A stretch of 64,000 nt of DNA from Labilibaculum euxinicum (GCF_009795715.1 NZ_WTCR01000001.1:62001-126000), one strand, 5' to 3'. Shown: positions 35,984 through 48,055, counted from the stretch's first letter. Numbers and translations are program-made. Notes: generated by a model not told the origin, from the letters alone.

Positions 35984-36706
35984 TTATTTCAGATGATCTT
36001 CTGCCCAAGCCAAATCTTCAGGTTTACCAAGGTCTGTCCAGATTTTTGAGCTGTCTTTAAAAGCCAGAATCTTTTCATTCTTTGCCAAGCGTAAATACAA
36101 ATCGATAATGGAAAATTTACCTTCCTCTGTAATTAAGGGAAATAGTTTCGGACTAATCAAATGAATTCCGCTAAAAGCCATTGGTTCAGATTCATTCATC
36201 TCTTCCCTGGCAACTTTAACCTCACCGGTTTTACAATTCTTCCAACCTGTTAACTGATTATCTTTATTGAAATACAAGTATCTGCTGCTGGTTCTTTCGC
36301 GCATAACCATACTTACCAATGCCCCGGTCAGTTTATGAAAATTGATTAATTCAGATAAATTCAAGGAAGAAAAAACATCTACATTATAGATTAAAACGGG
36401 TGCGTCAGGAATAAATAAATCAGCGGCTTTCTTTAATCCACCTCCTGTATCCAGTAGTTCTTCTCGTTCGTCTGAAATACGAATATCAACACCAAAATTG
36501 TTATTCTTTTGGAGAAAACCCTCAATCATATCTGCATAATGATGCACGTTAATAACGATACGATCTACCTTAAGTTCAATTAATTTTAATATTGCTCTTT
36601 CCAAAAGAGGTGCTCCTGCCAACTCAACCAATGCTTTTGGTTTCGAATCGGTATAAGGTTTTAGGCGGGTTCCCAAACCTGCCGCAAAAATCATTGCATT
36701 CAACAT
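35984..36706 (-). CDS. MurU-like sugar-1-phosphate nucleotidyltransferase
   Basis: Start set at 36706 (240 aa). A longer frame to 36802 overlaps the 45-aa gene in another frame and adds residues with no homology, while MLNAMIFAAGLGTRLKPYTDSKPKAL begins the normal nucleotide-binding loop. The product site has VLIYNVDVFS (metal-binding Asp) and the late KIWTDLGKPEDLAWA. The length and lack of a C-terminal hexapeptide domain match MurU of Pseudomonas (MurNAc-1-phosphate uridylyltransferase) rather than GlmU or RfbA. It follows a kinase of the AmgK type, its expected pathway partner, so UDP-MurNAc recycling is the leading idea. Confidence 0.85.
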   Translation of the reverse strand: MLNAMIFAAGLGTRLKPYTDSKPKALVELAGAPLLERAILKLIELKVDRIVINVHHYADMIEGFLQKNNNFGVDIRISDEREELLDTGGGLKKAADLFIPDAPVLIYNVDVFSSLNLSELINFHKLTGALVSMVMRERTSSRYLYFNKDNQLTGWKNCKTGEVKVAREEMNESEPMAFSGIHLISPKLFPLITEEGKFSIIDLYLRLAKNEKILAFKDSSKIWTDLGKPEDLAWAEDHLK

Positions 36707-36731
36707 CTTTTCAATTATCAGTGAAGAGTTA

Positions 36732-36869
36732 TTACTTTTTCTTTTTCGCATCACACAAACTTTTGGCTTTTTTAGCCACCCGATTGCATTTTTTGCAAAC
36801 AAAATTTTCCGAATTGCATACTTTTTCTGCGTATTCCCTCGGTGATAATTTACAACGTTTATTGCCCAT
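36732..36869 (-). CDS. 45-aa Cys/Lys-rich small protein between kinase and MurU-like genes
   Basis: Read directly from the sequence: MGNKRCKLSPREYAEKVCNS, then ENFVCKKCNRVAKKAKSLCD and AKKKK. Four of its five cysteines fit a small metal site (Cys18, Cys25-KK-Cys28 and Cys39). The start codon lies 1 nt after the stop of the kinase gene and is preceded by AGGAAGT, a good ribosome site; the stop is 25 bp before the MurU-like start. Strong spacing, ribosome site and composition support a real gene. It is too short to carry a known domain; nucleic-acid or metal binding is a guess. Confidence 0.7.
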   Translation of the reverse strand: MGNKRCKLSPREYAEKVCNSENFVCKKCNRVAKKAKSLCDAKKKK

Positions 36870-36870
36870 A

Positions 36871-38310
36871 TTAACTTCCTTCTATTTCTCGTTCAATGTG
36901 CCTTAAACTGATATTCACATCAAACTTTTCCCGTAAATGCTTTGCCAAACTCTCTGCCGAAAAAACGGAACGATGTCTTCCTCCGGTACAGCCAAAATTC
37001 ACCTGTAAATTGGCAAAATTTCGACTGATGTATTTATCAACACTCATGTCGACAATACTATATACTGAACCTAAGAACTCATCCATTTCGCTGCGCTCCT
37101 TGAAAAAGTCAATTACCGGCTGATCTTTCCCCGTCATCTCAACATATTCCTGATATCTCCCCGGATTATGAATGGCTCTGCAATCGAAAACAAAACCTCC
37201 GCCATTGGTTGTTTTGTCTAATGGAATTCCTCTTCGGTACGAAAAACTATTTATTTCAACATGAAGTTTTGGTTTTTCTTCCTTACCTACGCTTTTCAAA
37301 AAATCTGAAGAAATAACAGCTTTTAGTGCTTTCACCAATTCAGGCAATTCAACAGGAATACTCATTCGTCCCAATATGGTTTCCAAATTTTTTAATGCGA
37401 ATGGAATCGATTTTAAGAAATGATCTTTTCTTTCGTAAAAACCTCTAAATCCATAAGCTCCCATTGCCTGCATGATGCGAACCAACACATATCCCTGAAA
37501 AAAGGAAGTGAAAGCTTTTGGATCTACTGTCTGTACTTTCTGAATCTCCTTTAGATAAAAGGCTAACAGTTCATCTCTAACATCCTGCGGAAGATCTGCC
37601 TTAGCATCATATAACAAGGAAGCCAAATCGTATTGCAGGGCTCCTCTTCTTCCTCCCTGATAATCGATAAACCAAGGCTCACCATTTACCAGCATAATAT
37701 TTCTTGACTGAAAATCCCGATACAAAAAATAATCACGGGGAGCATCCAACAAGTAATCCGAGAATTTTTGAAAATCGTTCTCGAGCAGCTGCTCATCGAA
37801 TGGAATTTTTGCCAATTTTAAAAAGTAATATTTAAAATAGTGCAAATCCCAAATCATAGATTGTTTATCGAAACTATCCCGAGGATAACAAACACTATAA
37901 TCCAATCCATTTTCTCCTTCGAGTTGAAAACGTATCAATTGAGAAATGATCTTTTTATAAATCTGCACCAAATCGTTGGCAAAACCTTCTCCAACTCTTA
38001 AATGCAAAATATAATCGAACAGAGTTGTATTGCCTAAATCCTGTAAAAGATAGATATCCTGTTCGTTATTTTCGCAGTAAATTTCCGGAACTGAAAGACC
38101 TTTTTCTGCAAAAAACCTACTGAAACTAAGAAAAGCAGCATTCTCTTTTTTATCAGCATTAAAAGCTCCCAATACCGTTCTCTTTTCTCCTATTAACCGG
38201 ATGTATTCGCGATAGGAACCTGATTGAGGTAAAATTTCCGTTTCAATTACTCTGTCATCAGCCCATTCTTCAAATAACTGAATTAGAGCAGTTTTTATTT
38301 CTTCTTTCAA
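36871..38310 (-). CDS. AmgK-like phosphotransferase fused to RapZ C-terminal domain
   Basis: A 479-aa two-domain protein; the initiator is TTG, the only plausible start since the next Met is past residue 150. Residues 1-320: aminoglycoside phosphotransferase/choline kinase fold with LYRDFQSRNIML (catalytic loop, Tyr where His is usual) and WFIDYQGGRRG (metal-binding Asp), as in AmgK amino-sugar kinases. Residues about 345-479: the C-terminal domain of RapZ (SYRRGIPLD, FDCRAIHNPGRY, GCTGGRHRSVFSAE, NISLRHIERE), without the RapZ N-terminal P-loop domain. RapZ-C binds glucosamine-6-phosphate in E. coli and controls glmS; here it may sense an amino sugar for the kinase. First gene of a three-gene cluster with the 45-aa and MurU-like genes. 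Confidence 0.88.
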   Translation of the reverse strand: MKEEIKTALIQLFEEWADDRVIETEILPQSGSYREYIRLIGEKRTVLGAFNADKKENAAFLSFSRFFAEKGLSVPEIYCENNEQDIYLLQDLGNTTLFDYILHLRVGEGFANDLVQIYKKIISQLIRFQLEGENGLDYSVCYPRDSFDKQSMIWDLHYFKYYFLKLAKIPFDEQLLENDFQKFSDYLLDAPRDYFLYRDFQSRNIMLVNGEPWFIDYQGGRRGALQYDLASLLYDAKADLPQDVRDELLAFYLKEIQKVQTVDPKAFTSFFQGYVLVRIMQAMGAYGFRGFYERKDHFLKSIPFALKNLETILGRMSIPVELPELVKALKAVISSDFLKSVGKEEKPKLHVEINSFSYRRGIPLDKTTNGGGFVFDCRAIHNPGRYQEYVEMTGKDQPVIDFFKERSEMDEFLGSVYSIVDMSVDKYISRNFANLQVNFGCTGGRHRSVFSAESLAKHLREKFDVNISLRHIEREIEGS

Positions 38311-38371
38311 ATCGTATGTATTTTGATTGCCTAAAGCGTTTTCTTCTGATTACAAATCTACGAAAAGATCT

Positions 38372-38387
38372 TATACCGACTGGTATA
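38372..38387. promoter_or_regulatory. 16-bp inverted repeat upstream of the kinase-RapZ gene
   Basis: TATACC-GACT-GGTATA, 62 bp upstream of the TTG start. It could be an operator for the cluster; alternatively, its arms equal the outermost bases of the MITE ends, so it might be an excision scar. Confidence 0.3.
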
Positions 38388-38438
38388 TGCTACTCTTCTA
38401 ATCTTTCAAAACCTATCCGTACAAATATCAAACTTATT

Positions 38439-39119
38439 CTAAGTTAAAAAGATATAGCACAGCAGCACTTCCACTAATAAGGCAGGAAGCATATTTAAAA
38501 CCTTTATTTTTTTTATTTCTAAAATACTAATGCCTAATCCGATGATTAAAACGCCGCCAACACCTGCCATTTCGGTGATTATGGCTTCCGGTATTACTCC
38601 CCCAAACAAGGCCGCCAACAAGGTTAATCCTCCCTGATAAATCAGCAAAGGAATTACCGAAAATAAAACTCCCACTCCCATAACTGCGGCTAAAGCCACA
38701 GCCGAAAATCCATCCATCATCGATTTAGTTAACAGCAGAGTCGGCTCCTTGCCCATTCCCTCTTCCATACTTCCCAATATTGTCATTGCTCCCAAACAGA
38801 ACAGCATAAATGATGTAACAAATCCGGTTGAAAATTTATCATCCTTACTTCCTATTTTCCGTTTCAACAACTCGCTCAAATACTCAACCCGATCCTCTAA
38901 ACGTAAAAACTCGCCAATTAATGATCCAACCACCAAACTGAACACCATCAGCAACAGCTCGTTCGCTTTTAGAGCCATGTTTACGCCAAGGTAAAGTGTA
39001 AAAATACCAATGGCTTGAAAAACAATTTTAAACATTCGATCGGGAATCCTGGCCCGAAACAAAAGTCCCAAACTTCCCCCTATCAATATGGCAATTACAT
39101 TAACCAGTGTTCCTATCAT
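38439..39119 (-). CDS. DUF554 integral membrane protein
   Basis: A 226-aa protein with six or seven hydrophobic segments. It opens with MIGTLVNVIAILIGGSLGLL and contains GAMTILGSMEEGMG and IGEFLRLEDRVE, the conserved parts of DUF554 (YdfK-like). It is probably a small transporter of unknown substrate. Single gene; distance of 128 bp to the kinase-RapZ gene, same strand. Confidence 0.88.
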   Translation of the reverse strand: MIGTLVNVIAILIGGSLGLLFRARIPDRMFKIVFQAIGIFTLYLGVNMALKANELLLMVFSLVVGSLIGEFLRLEDRVEYLSELLKRKIGSKDDKFSTGFVTSFMLFCLGAMTILGSMEEGMGKEPTLLLTKSMMDGFSAVALAAVMGVGVLFSVIPLLIYQGGLTLLAALFGGVIPEAIITEMAGVGGVLIIGLGISILEIKKIKVLNMLPALLVEVLLCYIFLT

Positions 39120-39318
39120 AAAATGATTTTATTTTTGAAAAACTAAATTTAATAGAAAATCAGTAAAGTCAATGATTTGAAACAAGAAAGCTTTTAATTC
39201 CTAATTTATTATCAAATTTAAGACCTCCGTTCAGATATGACGAATCGCATTTTTCGGAAAACAGATAATCATTAACTTGCAACATCTGCGAAACACTAAA
39301 AAAACAAATTATAATCAT

Positions 39319-40728
39319 ATGAAAAAGATTTTTGTATTTACTCTTATGCTAATTGGCATCTCCTTCTCATCAATGGCTCAATATGCTGATTATTTTACGA
39401 GTGCTACTATGCGCCTTGACTATAACCATGTAGGGAATTCAGGTGAAGAACACTTCGCCTTCGATCAAATGGTAAATGATGGTGAATGGTCTGGCAGTAA
39501 AACCATACTAATCGACGAACTAAATCTGGGGAAATATTGTTTCGAAGTAAAAGATCCAATAACAGGTAAGTTGCTTTATTCCCGAGGATTTGCAAGCATC
39601 TACGGCGAATGGGAAACTACGCCCGAGGCAAAAACCGAATGGGGAAGTTTTCAGGAATCACTTCGTTTTCCATGGCCGAAAAATGAAGTAGACATCACTG
39701 TATTTAAACGCAATATTAATAATGGTTTTGATCCTGTATGGACCTATAAAGTAAATCCAAAGCATTACCGTTCTTTCTCCAGCCCAGTAAAAAATCACTA
39801 TAATACGATTGATATTGTTGTGAATGGTAAGCCTGAAAATCAAGTTGACATTGTTGTTTTGGGAGAAGGATACGCCAAAGAAGATATGGGTAAATTTAAA
39901 AAGGACGCACAACGTTTTGCGGAAGTTCTTTTAAGTACAGAGCCATATGCTTCCTTTAAGGATAAATTTTCGATCAGAGCTGTGGAAACACCATCTCCCG
40001 ATTCAGGAGTAAATCATCCTCATCAGGATATTCATAAACGTTCGGCACTTTCGGTTACTTACGGTGCTTTCGATTCGGAACGATACGCTTTAGGTTTCGA
40101 CAACAAAACAATTCGCAATGCGGCGGCGGCAGTTCCTTACGAATTTACAGCTATTTTAATGAATGATTCTATTTATGGCGGTGGCGGTATCTATAACTTG
40201 TATATCACAGCAGCTGTTGACAATGCTTTTCAGGAATATTTATTCGTACATGAATTCGGACACCATTTTGCTGATTTGGCTGATGAATACTACACTTCGG
40301 CAACGGCTTACGAAATGGATGCCAAGCATTTGGAGCCTTGGGAACTAAATGTAACTGCGAATACGAATCCTGAAACTATAAAATGGAAGGATATTGTAAC
40401 ACCAGACACTCCAATACCAACTCCCTGGGAAAAGGAGAAGTACGATGAACACAGCATTGCTGTTCAGAAAAAAAGAGTTGAGCTAAGAAAAGCAAAGGTT
40501 GATGAAAAAATAATGGAAAATTTCTTTATGAAGCAAAGATCGTGGGATGATGAGCTTTTAGCAAACATGGAATACAGCGGTAAAGTTGGTGCTTTTGAAG
40601 GAGCTCAATACAAGTCAACAGGCTTATACCGAAGCGCTCCCAATTGTATCATGTTTACCCGTCACGATAAATTTTGTCCGGCTTGTCAACGGGCTATTAA
40701 GCTGATTATCGATCAGAACACGAAGTAA
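39319..40728 (+). CDS. Secreted M64 family metallopeptidase
   Basis: Start set at 39319 (469 aa) since the signal peptide MKKIFVFTLMLIGISFSSMAQ begins there; a longer frame adds 14 residues with no signal. After an N-terminal beta-sandwich (about 25-150) comes the peptidase domain with IVVLGEGY, and the zinc motif His311-Glu312-Phe-Gly-His315 in VHEFGHHFADLADEYY, the extended HExxH-x8-E form of the IgA-peptidase M64 group. Two Cys (CPACQ) lie near the C-terminus. Bacteroidota members are secreted or periplasmic and attack proteins; the target is unknown. Ends at its own terminator. Confidence 0.9.
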   Translation: MKKIFVFTLMLIGISFSSMAQYADYFTSATMRLDYNHVGNSGEEHFAFDQMVNDGEWSGSKTILIDELNLGKYCFEVKDPITGKLLYSRGFASIYGEWETTPEAKTEWGSFQESLRFPWPKNEVDITVFKRNINNGFDPVWTYKVNPKHYRSFSSPVKNHYNTIDIVVNGKPENQVDIVVLGEGYAKEDMGKFKKDAQRFAEVLLSTEPYASFKDKFSIRAVETPSPDSGVNHPHQDIHKRSALSVTYGAFDSERYALGFDNKTIRNAAAAVPYEFTAILMNDSIYGGGGIYNLYITAAVDNAFQEYLFVHEFGHHFADLADEYYTSATAYEMDAKHLEPWELNVTANTNPETIKWKDIVTPDTPIPTPWEKEKYDEHSIAVQKKRVELRKAKVDEKIMENFFMKQRSWDDELLANMEYSGKVGAFEGAQYKSTGLYRSAPNCIMFTRHDKFCPACQRAIKLIIDQNTK

Positions 40729-40750
40729 AACAAAAACACAGATAAATATT

Positions 40751-40788
40751 AAAAGCGATTCATATTTAAGTATGAATCGCTTTTATTT
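40751..40788 (+). terminator. Terminator of the M64 peptidase gene
   Basis: Arms AAAAGCGATTCATA (40751-40764) and TATGAATCGCTTTT (40771-40784), 14-bp perfect stem, then ATTTTG. Confidence 0.88.
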
Positions 40789-40926
40789 TGAAATGTATAA
40801 GAAATCGTTAAAGCCAACACTTGCAGCTATTTTTAAAACATTATAACGTTTCGGTTTAAGCAGGTTTGCTGATTTTTTTAAGACAAATTCATTAAAATCA
40901 ATCAATCAATGCTTTTTTTAACTTAT

Positions 40927-42276
40927 TTACTTTCTAAGTTTTACCGGCACAGTATCACATTTTGAATATCTGTCAATTTTCTTTACTTCCAGAACATTCA
41001 CCATCTTAGGTTCATAATCAGCCTTTCCTTCTCCATCAATCTGCTCCACCTTTTGTACAAAAAGATTAATTATTCCTTTATTTTTCCACAATTCCGTATC
41101 GAACGACGGCTCCCATGATCCAACCGAAAAGTCAGTCAAATCAACCACTTTCCAATTTCCTTGTTCTGATGTATTCCCAATCGCCATTGACACCTTTGCC
41201 TCTCTTTCTTCATCTCTAAAAATCAGATAAAAGGTGGATGTTTTATGCTTTGTTTTTGCTAAAATTTGAGGTCGGGAAATAGGAATACGTTTGGTTCCGG
41301 CTCCTTTTAATGAAAACGGCGTTTTCCTAAAGTTTAGGTTGATTGTATTCCATTTACCATTACTACAATTAACTATATGGTATTGTGGAATATCAGAATT
41401 CTGCTCACGCCAATAGCTTGCAATAACCGGCTGTCCTCTTTCATCAGTTGTCATTGATGTTTGATTTATCAGCTCGCTGTTTTGAGGTATATGTGAGGCA
41501 TATTCTGCTGTAGCTGCTGTAATGGGAAGTGAGTATTTTTGGCCTTGAGAATTCTCCCAGCTTATTCCTCCATCTTTGGACCGTGCATAGCACAAATCAT
41601 GATTGGAAGCCACATCAGGAGATTCGCGCCATACCCAGGAAACATGAATAATACCTTGCTGATCGACACAAGCCTGCCAGTAAGCATTTCGCTGTCCCTC
41701 GCCGTCAATAAGGTTACTTTGCATTTGAACCCATATTTTAGTTTTACAATCATAGGAATTCATCGCTAAATTACCTTTTCCGGATTGCCCGTCACGAAAC
41801 ATGAATATGAGATTGCCATTTGGCATTCTAAAAAATTGTGGATAAGTTACATTCGTTTCATTACTACCAGTCATTTCTATTTTAGGGCCTAACTGCAACG
41901 AATAGGGCTGTATACTTTTGGCATATCGTAAAGGATTCCCATGATGATCCCAGGAAACATGAAGATAACCATCACCATCCAGCATAATACTAATGCAATT
42001 ATGCGCATCGTTTACATTCCCTTTGTAAGAGGTAGTATAGGTTGTAAATTGATCCGTTTTACACTTCCTCTTCCCCAATTCTAAAAATCCTTCAGAATTA
42101 TAGTAAGCTATAAACTGCATCCCGTTCTGAGTCACCAACGAATTCTGCCGAAATACAACTGCATTAACCGAATTTTTAGACCATCCCTTCGAAACCGGAA
42201 TTAATTTCTGAGCACAAACATTACAACTCGCAAATAAAAGAAAAACACTTAATAAGGGTATATAATAACGGAACAT
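40927..42276 (-). CDS. BNR_4 beta-propeller enzyme (GH145/PL25-like), secreted
   Basis: A 449-aa protein with signal peptide (VFLLFASCNVCAQ, possibly lipoprotein). A seven-bladed propeller of BNR_4 type: HNSL-like VFRQNSLVT near 42-50, DAHN with His92, HVSWDHHGN with His111/112, NVTYPQFF with Tyr145, and FMFRDGQSG with Arg161. Families with this fold include PL24/PL25 ulvan lyases and the GH145 rhamnosidases acting on rhamnose-alpha-1,4-glucuronate. The His20-spaced pair, Tyr and Arg are as in the lyase site. The FRQ position may be where GH145 has its catalytic His; I cannot settle it without an alignment. Last gene of the polysaccharide utilisation locus, next to GH105. Confidence 0.78.
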   Translation of the reverse strand: MFRYYIPLLSVFLLFASCNVCAQKLIPVSKGWSKNSVNAVVFRQNSLVTQNGMQFIAYYNSEGFLELGKRKCKTDQFTTYTTSYKGNVNDAHNCISIMLDGDGYLHVSWDHHGNPLRYAKSIQPYSLQLGPKIEMTGSNETNVTYPQFFRMPNGNLIFMFRDGQSGKGNLAMNSYDCKTKIWVQMQSNLIDGEGQRNAYWQACVDQQGIIHVSWVWRESPDVASNHDLCYARSKDGGISWENSQGQKYSLPITAATAEYASHIPQNSELINQTSMTTDERGQPVIASYWREQNSDIPQYHIVNCSNGKWNTINLNFRKTPFSLKGAGTKRIPISRPQILAKTKHKTSTFYLIFRDEEREAKVSMAIGNTSEQGNWKVVDLTDFSVGSWEPSFDTELWKNKGIINLFVQKVEQIDGEGKADYEPKMVNVLEVKKIDRYSKCDTVPVKLRK

Positions 42277-42329
42277 TTAATAAGGTTTATTTGTCATTTT
42301 CAATAAAAGTGAAAAATGCAATTTACATT

Positions 42330-42370
42330 AAAAATCCCCGCCTATATAGATAAATCATAACAGGCAGGGC
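42330..42370 (-). terminator. Possible terminator of the GH105 gene
   Basis: On the minus strand CCCTGCCT (42369-42362) pairs with AGGCGGGG (42343-42336) with one mismatch, followed by a T run. The loop is 18 bases. Confidence 0.5.
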
Positions 42371-42380
42371 ATTATTTGTA

Positions 42381-43547
42381 TTAATTTTCGATATAAGTTG
42401 CCAATTCAGAAGCAGCTAAAAGAAATGCACCAACGCCAAAATTTGATGTTGAATTTTCATCAACCTGCTGACCTGGAATCGCTCTTTCACCAATAGGCTG
42501 AACATATCCTACCGTTCCATCATCCTGCAAAGCAACCGTGGTTAAATAAGTCCAGGATTTAGCAGCAACTGAGCTATATTCCTCTTTTGAAAGAATTCCA
42601 TTGTTCATCCCCCATAAAAAGCCATACGTAAAAAATGCTGTTCCACTGGTTTCAGGACCTGGCGCATGCTCTGCATCTAAAATACTTCGGGTCCAATAAC
42701 CTTCTTGCTGTTGAGAATCTTTTAAAGTTGATGCCATCTTTTTATAAATATCAATAAATTCAGCTTTATGTGCATAGCTATCAGGCATATCCTGAATTAT
42801 TTTTGCCAATCCGGCAAATACCCATCCATCGCCTCTTGCCCAAAAATCTTTTAATCCATTAACAGATTTGTGTTTTGGATATACATATTTTGCATCTCTA
42901 AAAAACAATCCGGTTTCTTCATCGTACATAATGCTTTGCGCATATTTAAAGTATTCGTATAACTTCTCCAGATAAAGCTCATTACTGGTAACTTTATAAA
43001 GTTTAGTCATTACAGGCATTACCATATACAAACCATCGGCCCACCACCAATAATCGTTATTTTCTGTGCTCATTTCATATTCCATTACTTCGATGGCACG
43101 GGCTATTTTCAAAGAATCCTTTTCCTCAGAAAGATTATATAAGTCGATATAGGTTTGAAAACAAATTTGCCAATCGCCAAACAACACAAACTCATGTGAT
43201 TCTCCATATGTATATTTCCAATTCGCCTTATTATCTGATTTTGCGCCTTTCCACTCATTCTTATTCGCCCAAGCCTCAGAATAAGCTTTATATTTCTCTA
43301 TTCCTGTAAGCTTATAAGCCGCAATATTGCCAGTATGGTAAGCTGCATTGTCCCAAAAAGCACATCCAGATTCTTGATGGGTCAATTGCCAATGATCATT
43401 TACCTTTTTGATAATTGAAACGACATCATTTTTTTTAATTTTAGATAAAGTTGCTGCATTATCCTTACTCTTTGAACCTGTGGCAGAACAAGCAACAAAC
43501 AATGCTGCAAGTCCTATCAGTAAAATGTTTTTATTTTTAAATTTCAT
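42381..43547 (-). CDS. GH105 unsaturated glucuronyl/galacturonyl hydrolase lipoprotein
   Basis: A 388-aa lipoprotein (lipobox ALFVAC, Cys 20). The mature part is an alpha/alpha-barrel of GH105/GH88 type: YWWWADGLYMVMP near residue 160, and DFWARGDGWVFAGL with Asp240 as part of the conserved RGDGW, plus PGPETSGTAFFTYGF near 290. GH105 enzymes release unsaturated uronic acids from the ends of lyase products, by hydration of the double bond. The BNR_4 gene, 104 bp downstream, could be the lyase or a rhamnosidase that exposes glucuronate. Both genes lie in the GH part of the locus. Confidence 0.9.
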   Translation of the reverse strand: MKFKNKNILLIGLAALFVACSATGSKSKDNAATLSKIKKNDVVSIIKKVNDHWQLTHQESGCAFWDNAAYHTGNIAAYKLTGIEKYKAYSEAWANKNEWKGAKSDNKANWKYTYGESHEFVLFGDWQICFQTYIDLYNLSEEKDSLKIARAIEVMEYEMSTENNDYWWWADGLYMVMPVMTKLYKVTSNELYLEKLYEYFKYAQSIMYDEETGLFFRDAKYVYPKHKSVNGLKDFWARGDGWVFAGLAKIIQDMPDSYAHKAEFIDIYKKMASTLKDSQQQEGYWTRSILDAEHAPGPETSGTAFFTYGFLWGMNNGILSKEEYSSVAAKSWTYLTTVALQDDGTVGYVQPIGERAIPGQQVDENSTSNFGVGAFLLAASELATYIEN

Positions 43548-43613
43548 AATACTTCTAAATGAATTATTCCAGATAATACAATTATCTTCTACAAAAATTT
43601 CTATTTAAAGTTG

Positions 43614-43643
43614 TCTCCCATATTTGCAAGCAGATATGGGAGA
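43614..43643. other. Hairpin between GH105 and GH2 genes
   Basis: Perfect 10-bp stem TCTCCCATAT (43614-43623) with ATATGGGAGA (43634-43643). No T run follows on either strand, so it may be an mRNA-stability or processing element rather than a terminator. Confidence 0.5.
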
Positions 43644-43656
43644 TCAAACAATAGAT

Positions 43657-46800
<3,144 letters not shown>

Positions 46801-46995
46801 TCAAAACACACCTAAACATCTTTCTGCACCTAACTCATTATCGTTTTTTAGGAAAGAGTAAAATCATCAATTATATATCTAACGAAATATAACTTGAGAT
46901 TCTTTCTCTTCTCCAACAGAATCAATAATCAAATTAAAACAGTGAATTCAAAAAACAATCCAACGTTCCATATAAAAAGCGCCCACTCATAACCA

Positions 46996-47034
46996 TAAAA
47001 AGCCCACTGCTATAAATTAATATAGCAGTAGGCT
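46996..47034 (-). terminator. Terminator of the discoidin lipoprotein gene
   Basis: On the minus strand arms AGCC-ACTGCTATA and TATAGCAGT-GGCT (within 47001-47034) form a long stem with a single mismatch, then TTTTTATGG. It separates the SusCD operon from the GH2/GH105/BNR_4 genes. Confidence 0.75.
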
Positions 47035-47051
47035 GATAATACAAATTTTAA

Positions 47052-47927
47052 CTACAACTCAGGATCGTATGTATCAATATCGACATCATACAATACAAAT
47101 TCCGCTAAGTTAAAATAATTTCTATTATTAAAAGTTTCTAAACAATTATATCTAAAATGAGAGAACGTACGACCAGGTCTAAAAATTTCAGAAGTATAAT
47201 CAGCACCTCCTGCAGAAGGTAACCCTGAAGAAATAGTTTTAACAGTTTCCCAGTTAACTCCGTCATTACTAATTTGTATCTCTACTATTTTTGGCGCTTG
47301 CTGAGACCATTCTCTGTTCACCAAATAAAACTGAAAATCGTCAATAGGTTCATTCAAATCAATCTGAATGTACTGTGGCATTGGTATCTGCGGAGAACTC
47401 CATCGAGTATGAAAAAAAGAACTTGAATTGCCGTCAATTAAATTGGCAATAGGCCCTTCTTTTGGCTCTTGATTATTCGTACTCAACTGAGATGCTTCCA
47501 GCTCTATTTTAGTCGCTGTAATGGTTTCTGTTGCTGGAGCAATACCAGATTTAGCCACAACATTTATTTTACCGCTTCCTTGTCCGTTTTTATTAAACGC
47601 CTGAAATGCAAATTCATAATCTCCATATTTAGCTCTTGTATTATCAATTAATATCGAATCAGCATAAACAGATATCACTTCAAATACCTTTTTTTCAGTT
47701 AAGTGATCATAATAACTCATTTGAAGATAATAATAATTGGAATCCAAAGGGACATCCCATTTTAACAAAATTTGACCCGGCAATGCCTCCGAGGTAACAG
47801 ACTCAACATTAGTTGGAAGATCATTTCCATCCACTGTATCTTCAAAAACCTCAAATTTTTTATCACAACTGCTAAAAAAAACAGCTGCAAGCAATATTGT
47901 TGCATATATAAACGATTGTTGTTTCAT
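47052..47927 (-). CDS. Discoidin (F5/8 type C) domain surface lipoprotein
   Basis: Start set at 47927 (291 aa), where the lipoprotein signal MKQQSFIYATILLAAVFFSSC begins; an earlier frame adds 12 residues. Residues about 35-125 form an Fn3-like sandwich (VTSEALPGQILLKWDVP), residues about 140-285 a discoidin/F5-8C domain (ASQLSTNNQEPKEGPIANLIDGNSSSFFHTRWSS, then YIQIDLNEPIDDFQFYLVNR). Such proteins often act as surface glycan-binding lipoproteins in polysaccharide loci, and this position right behind SusD supports that. No catalytic residues. Confidence 0.82.
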   Translation of the reverse strand: MKQQSFIYATILLAAVFFSSCDKKFEVFEDTVDGNDLPTNVESVTSEALPGQILLKWDVPLDSNYYYLQMSYYDHLTEKKVFEVISVYADSILIDNTRAKYGDYEFAFQAFNKNGQGSGKINVVAKSGIAPATETITATKIELEASQLSTNNQEPKEGPIANLIDGNSSSFFHTRWSSPQIPMPQYIQIDLNEPIDDFQFYLVNREWSQQAPKIVEIQISNDGVNWETVKTISSGLPSAGGADYTSEIFRPGRTFSHFRYNCLETFNNRNYFNLAEFVLYDVDIDTYDPEL

Positions 47928-48055
47928 ATAATTATAATTTGTTTTAGTTGCTATATGGAACATACCATGCTGGAATAATCATCCCACTGTGTGTAAAAAT
48001 CACCTTGGCACGGACGTTTCATATTGATACTAGTTTATAATTTTTATACTTAGCA

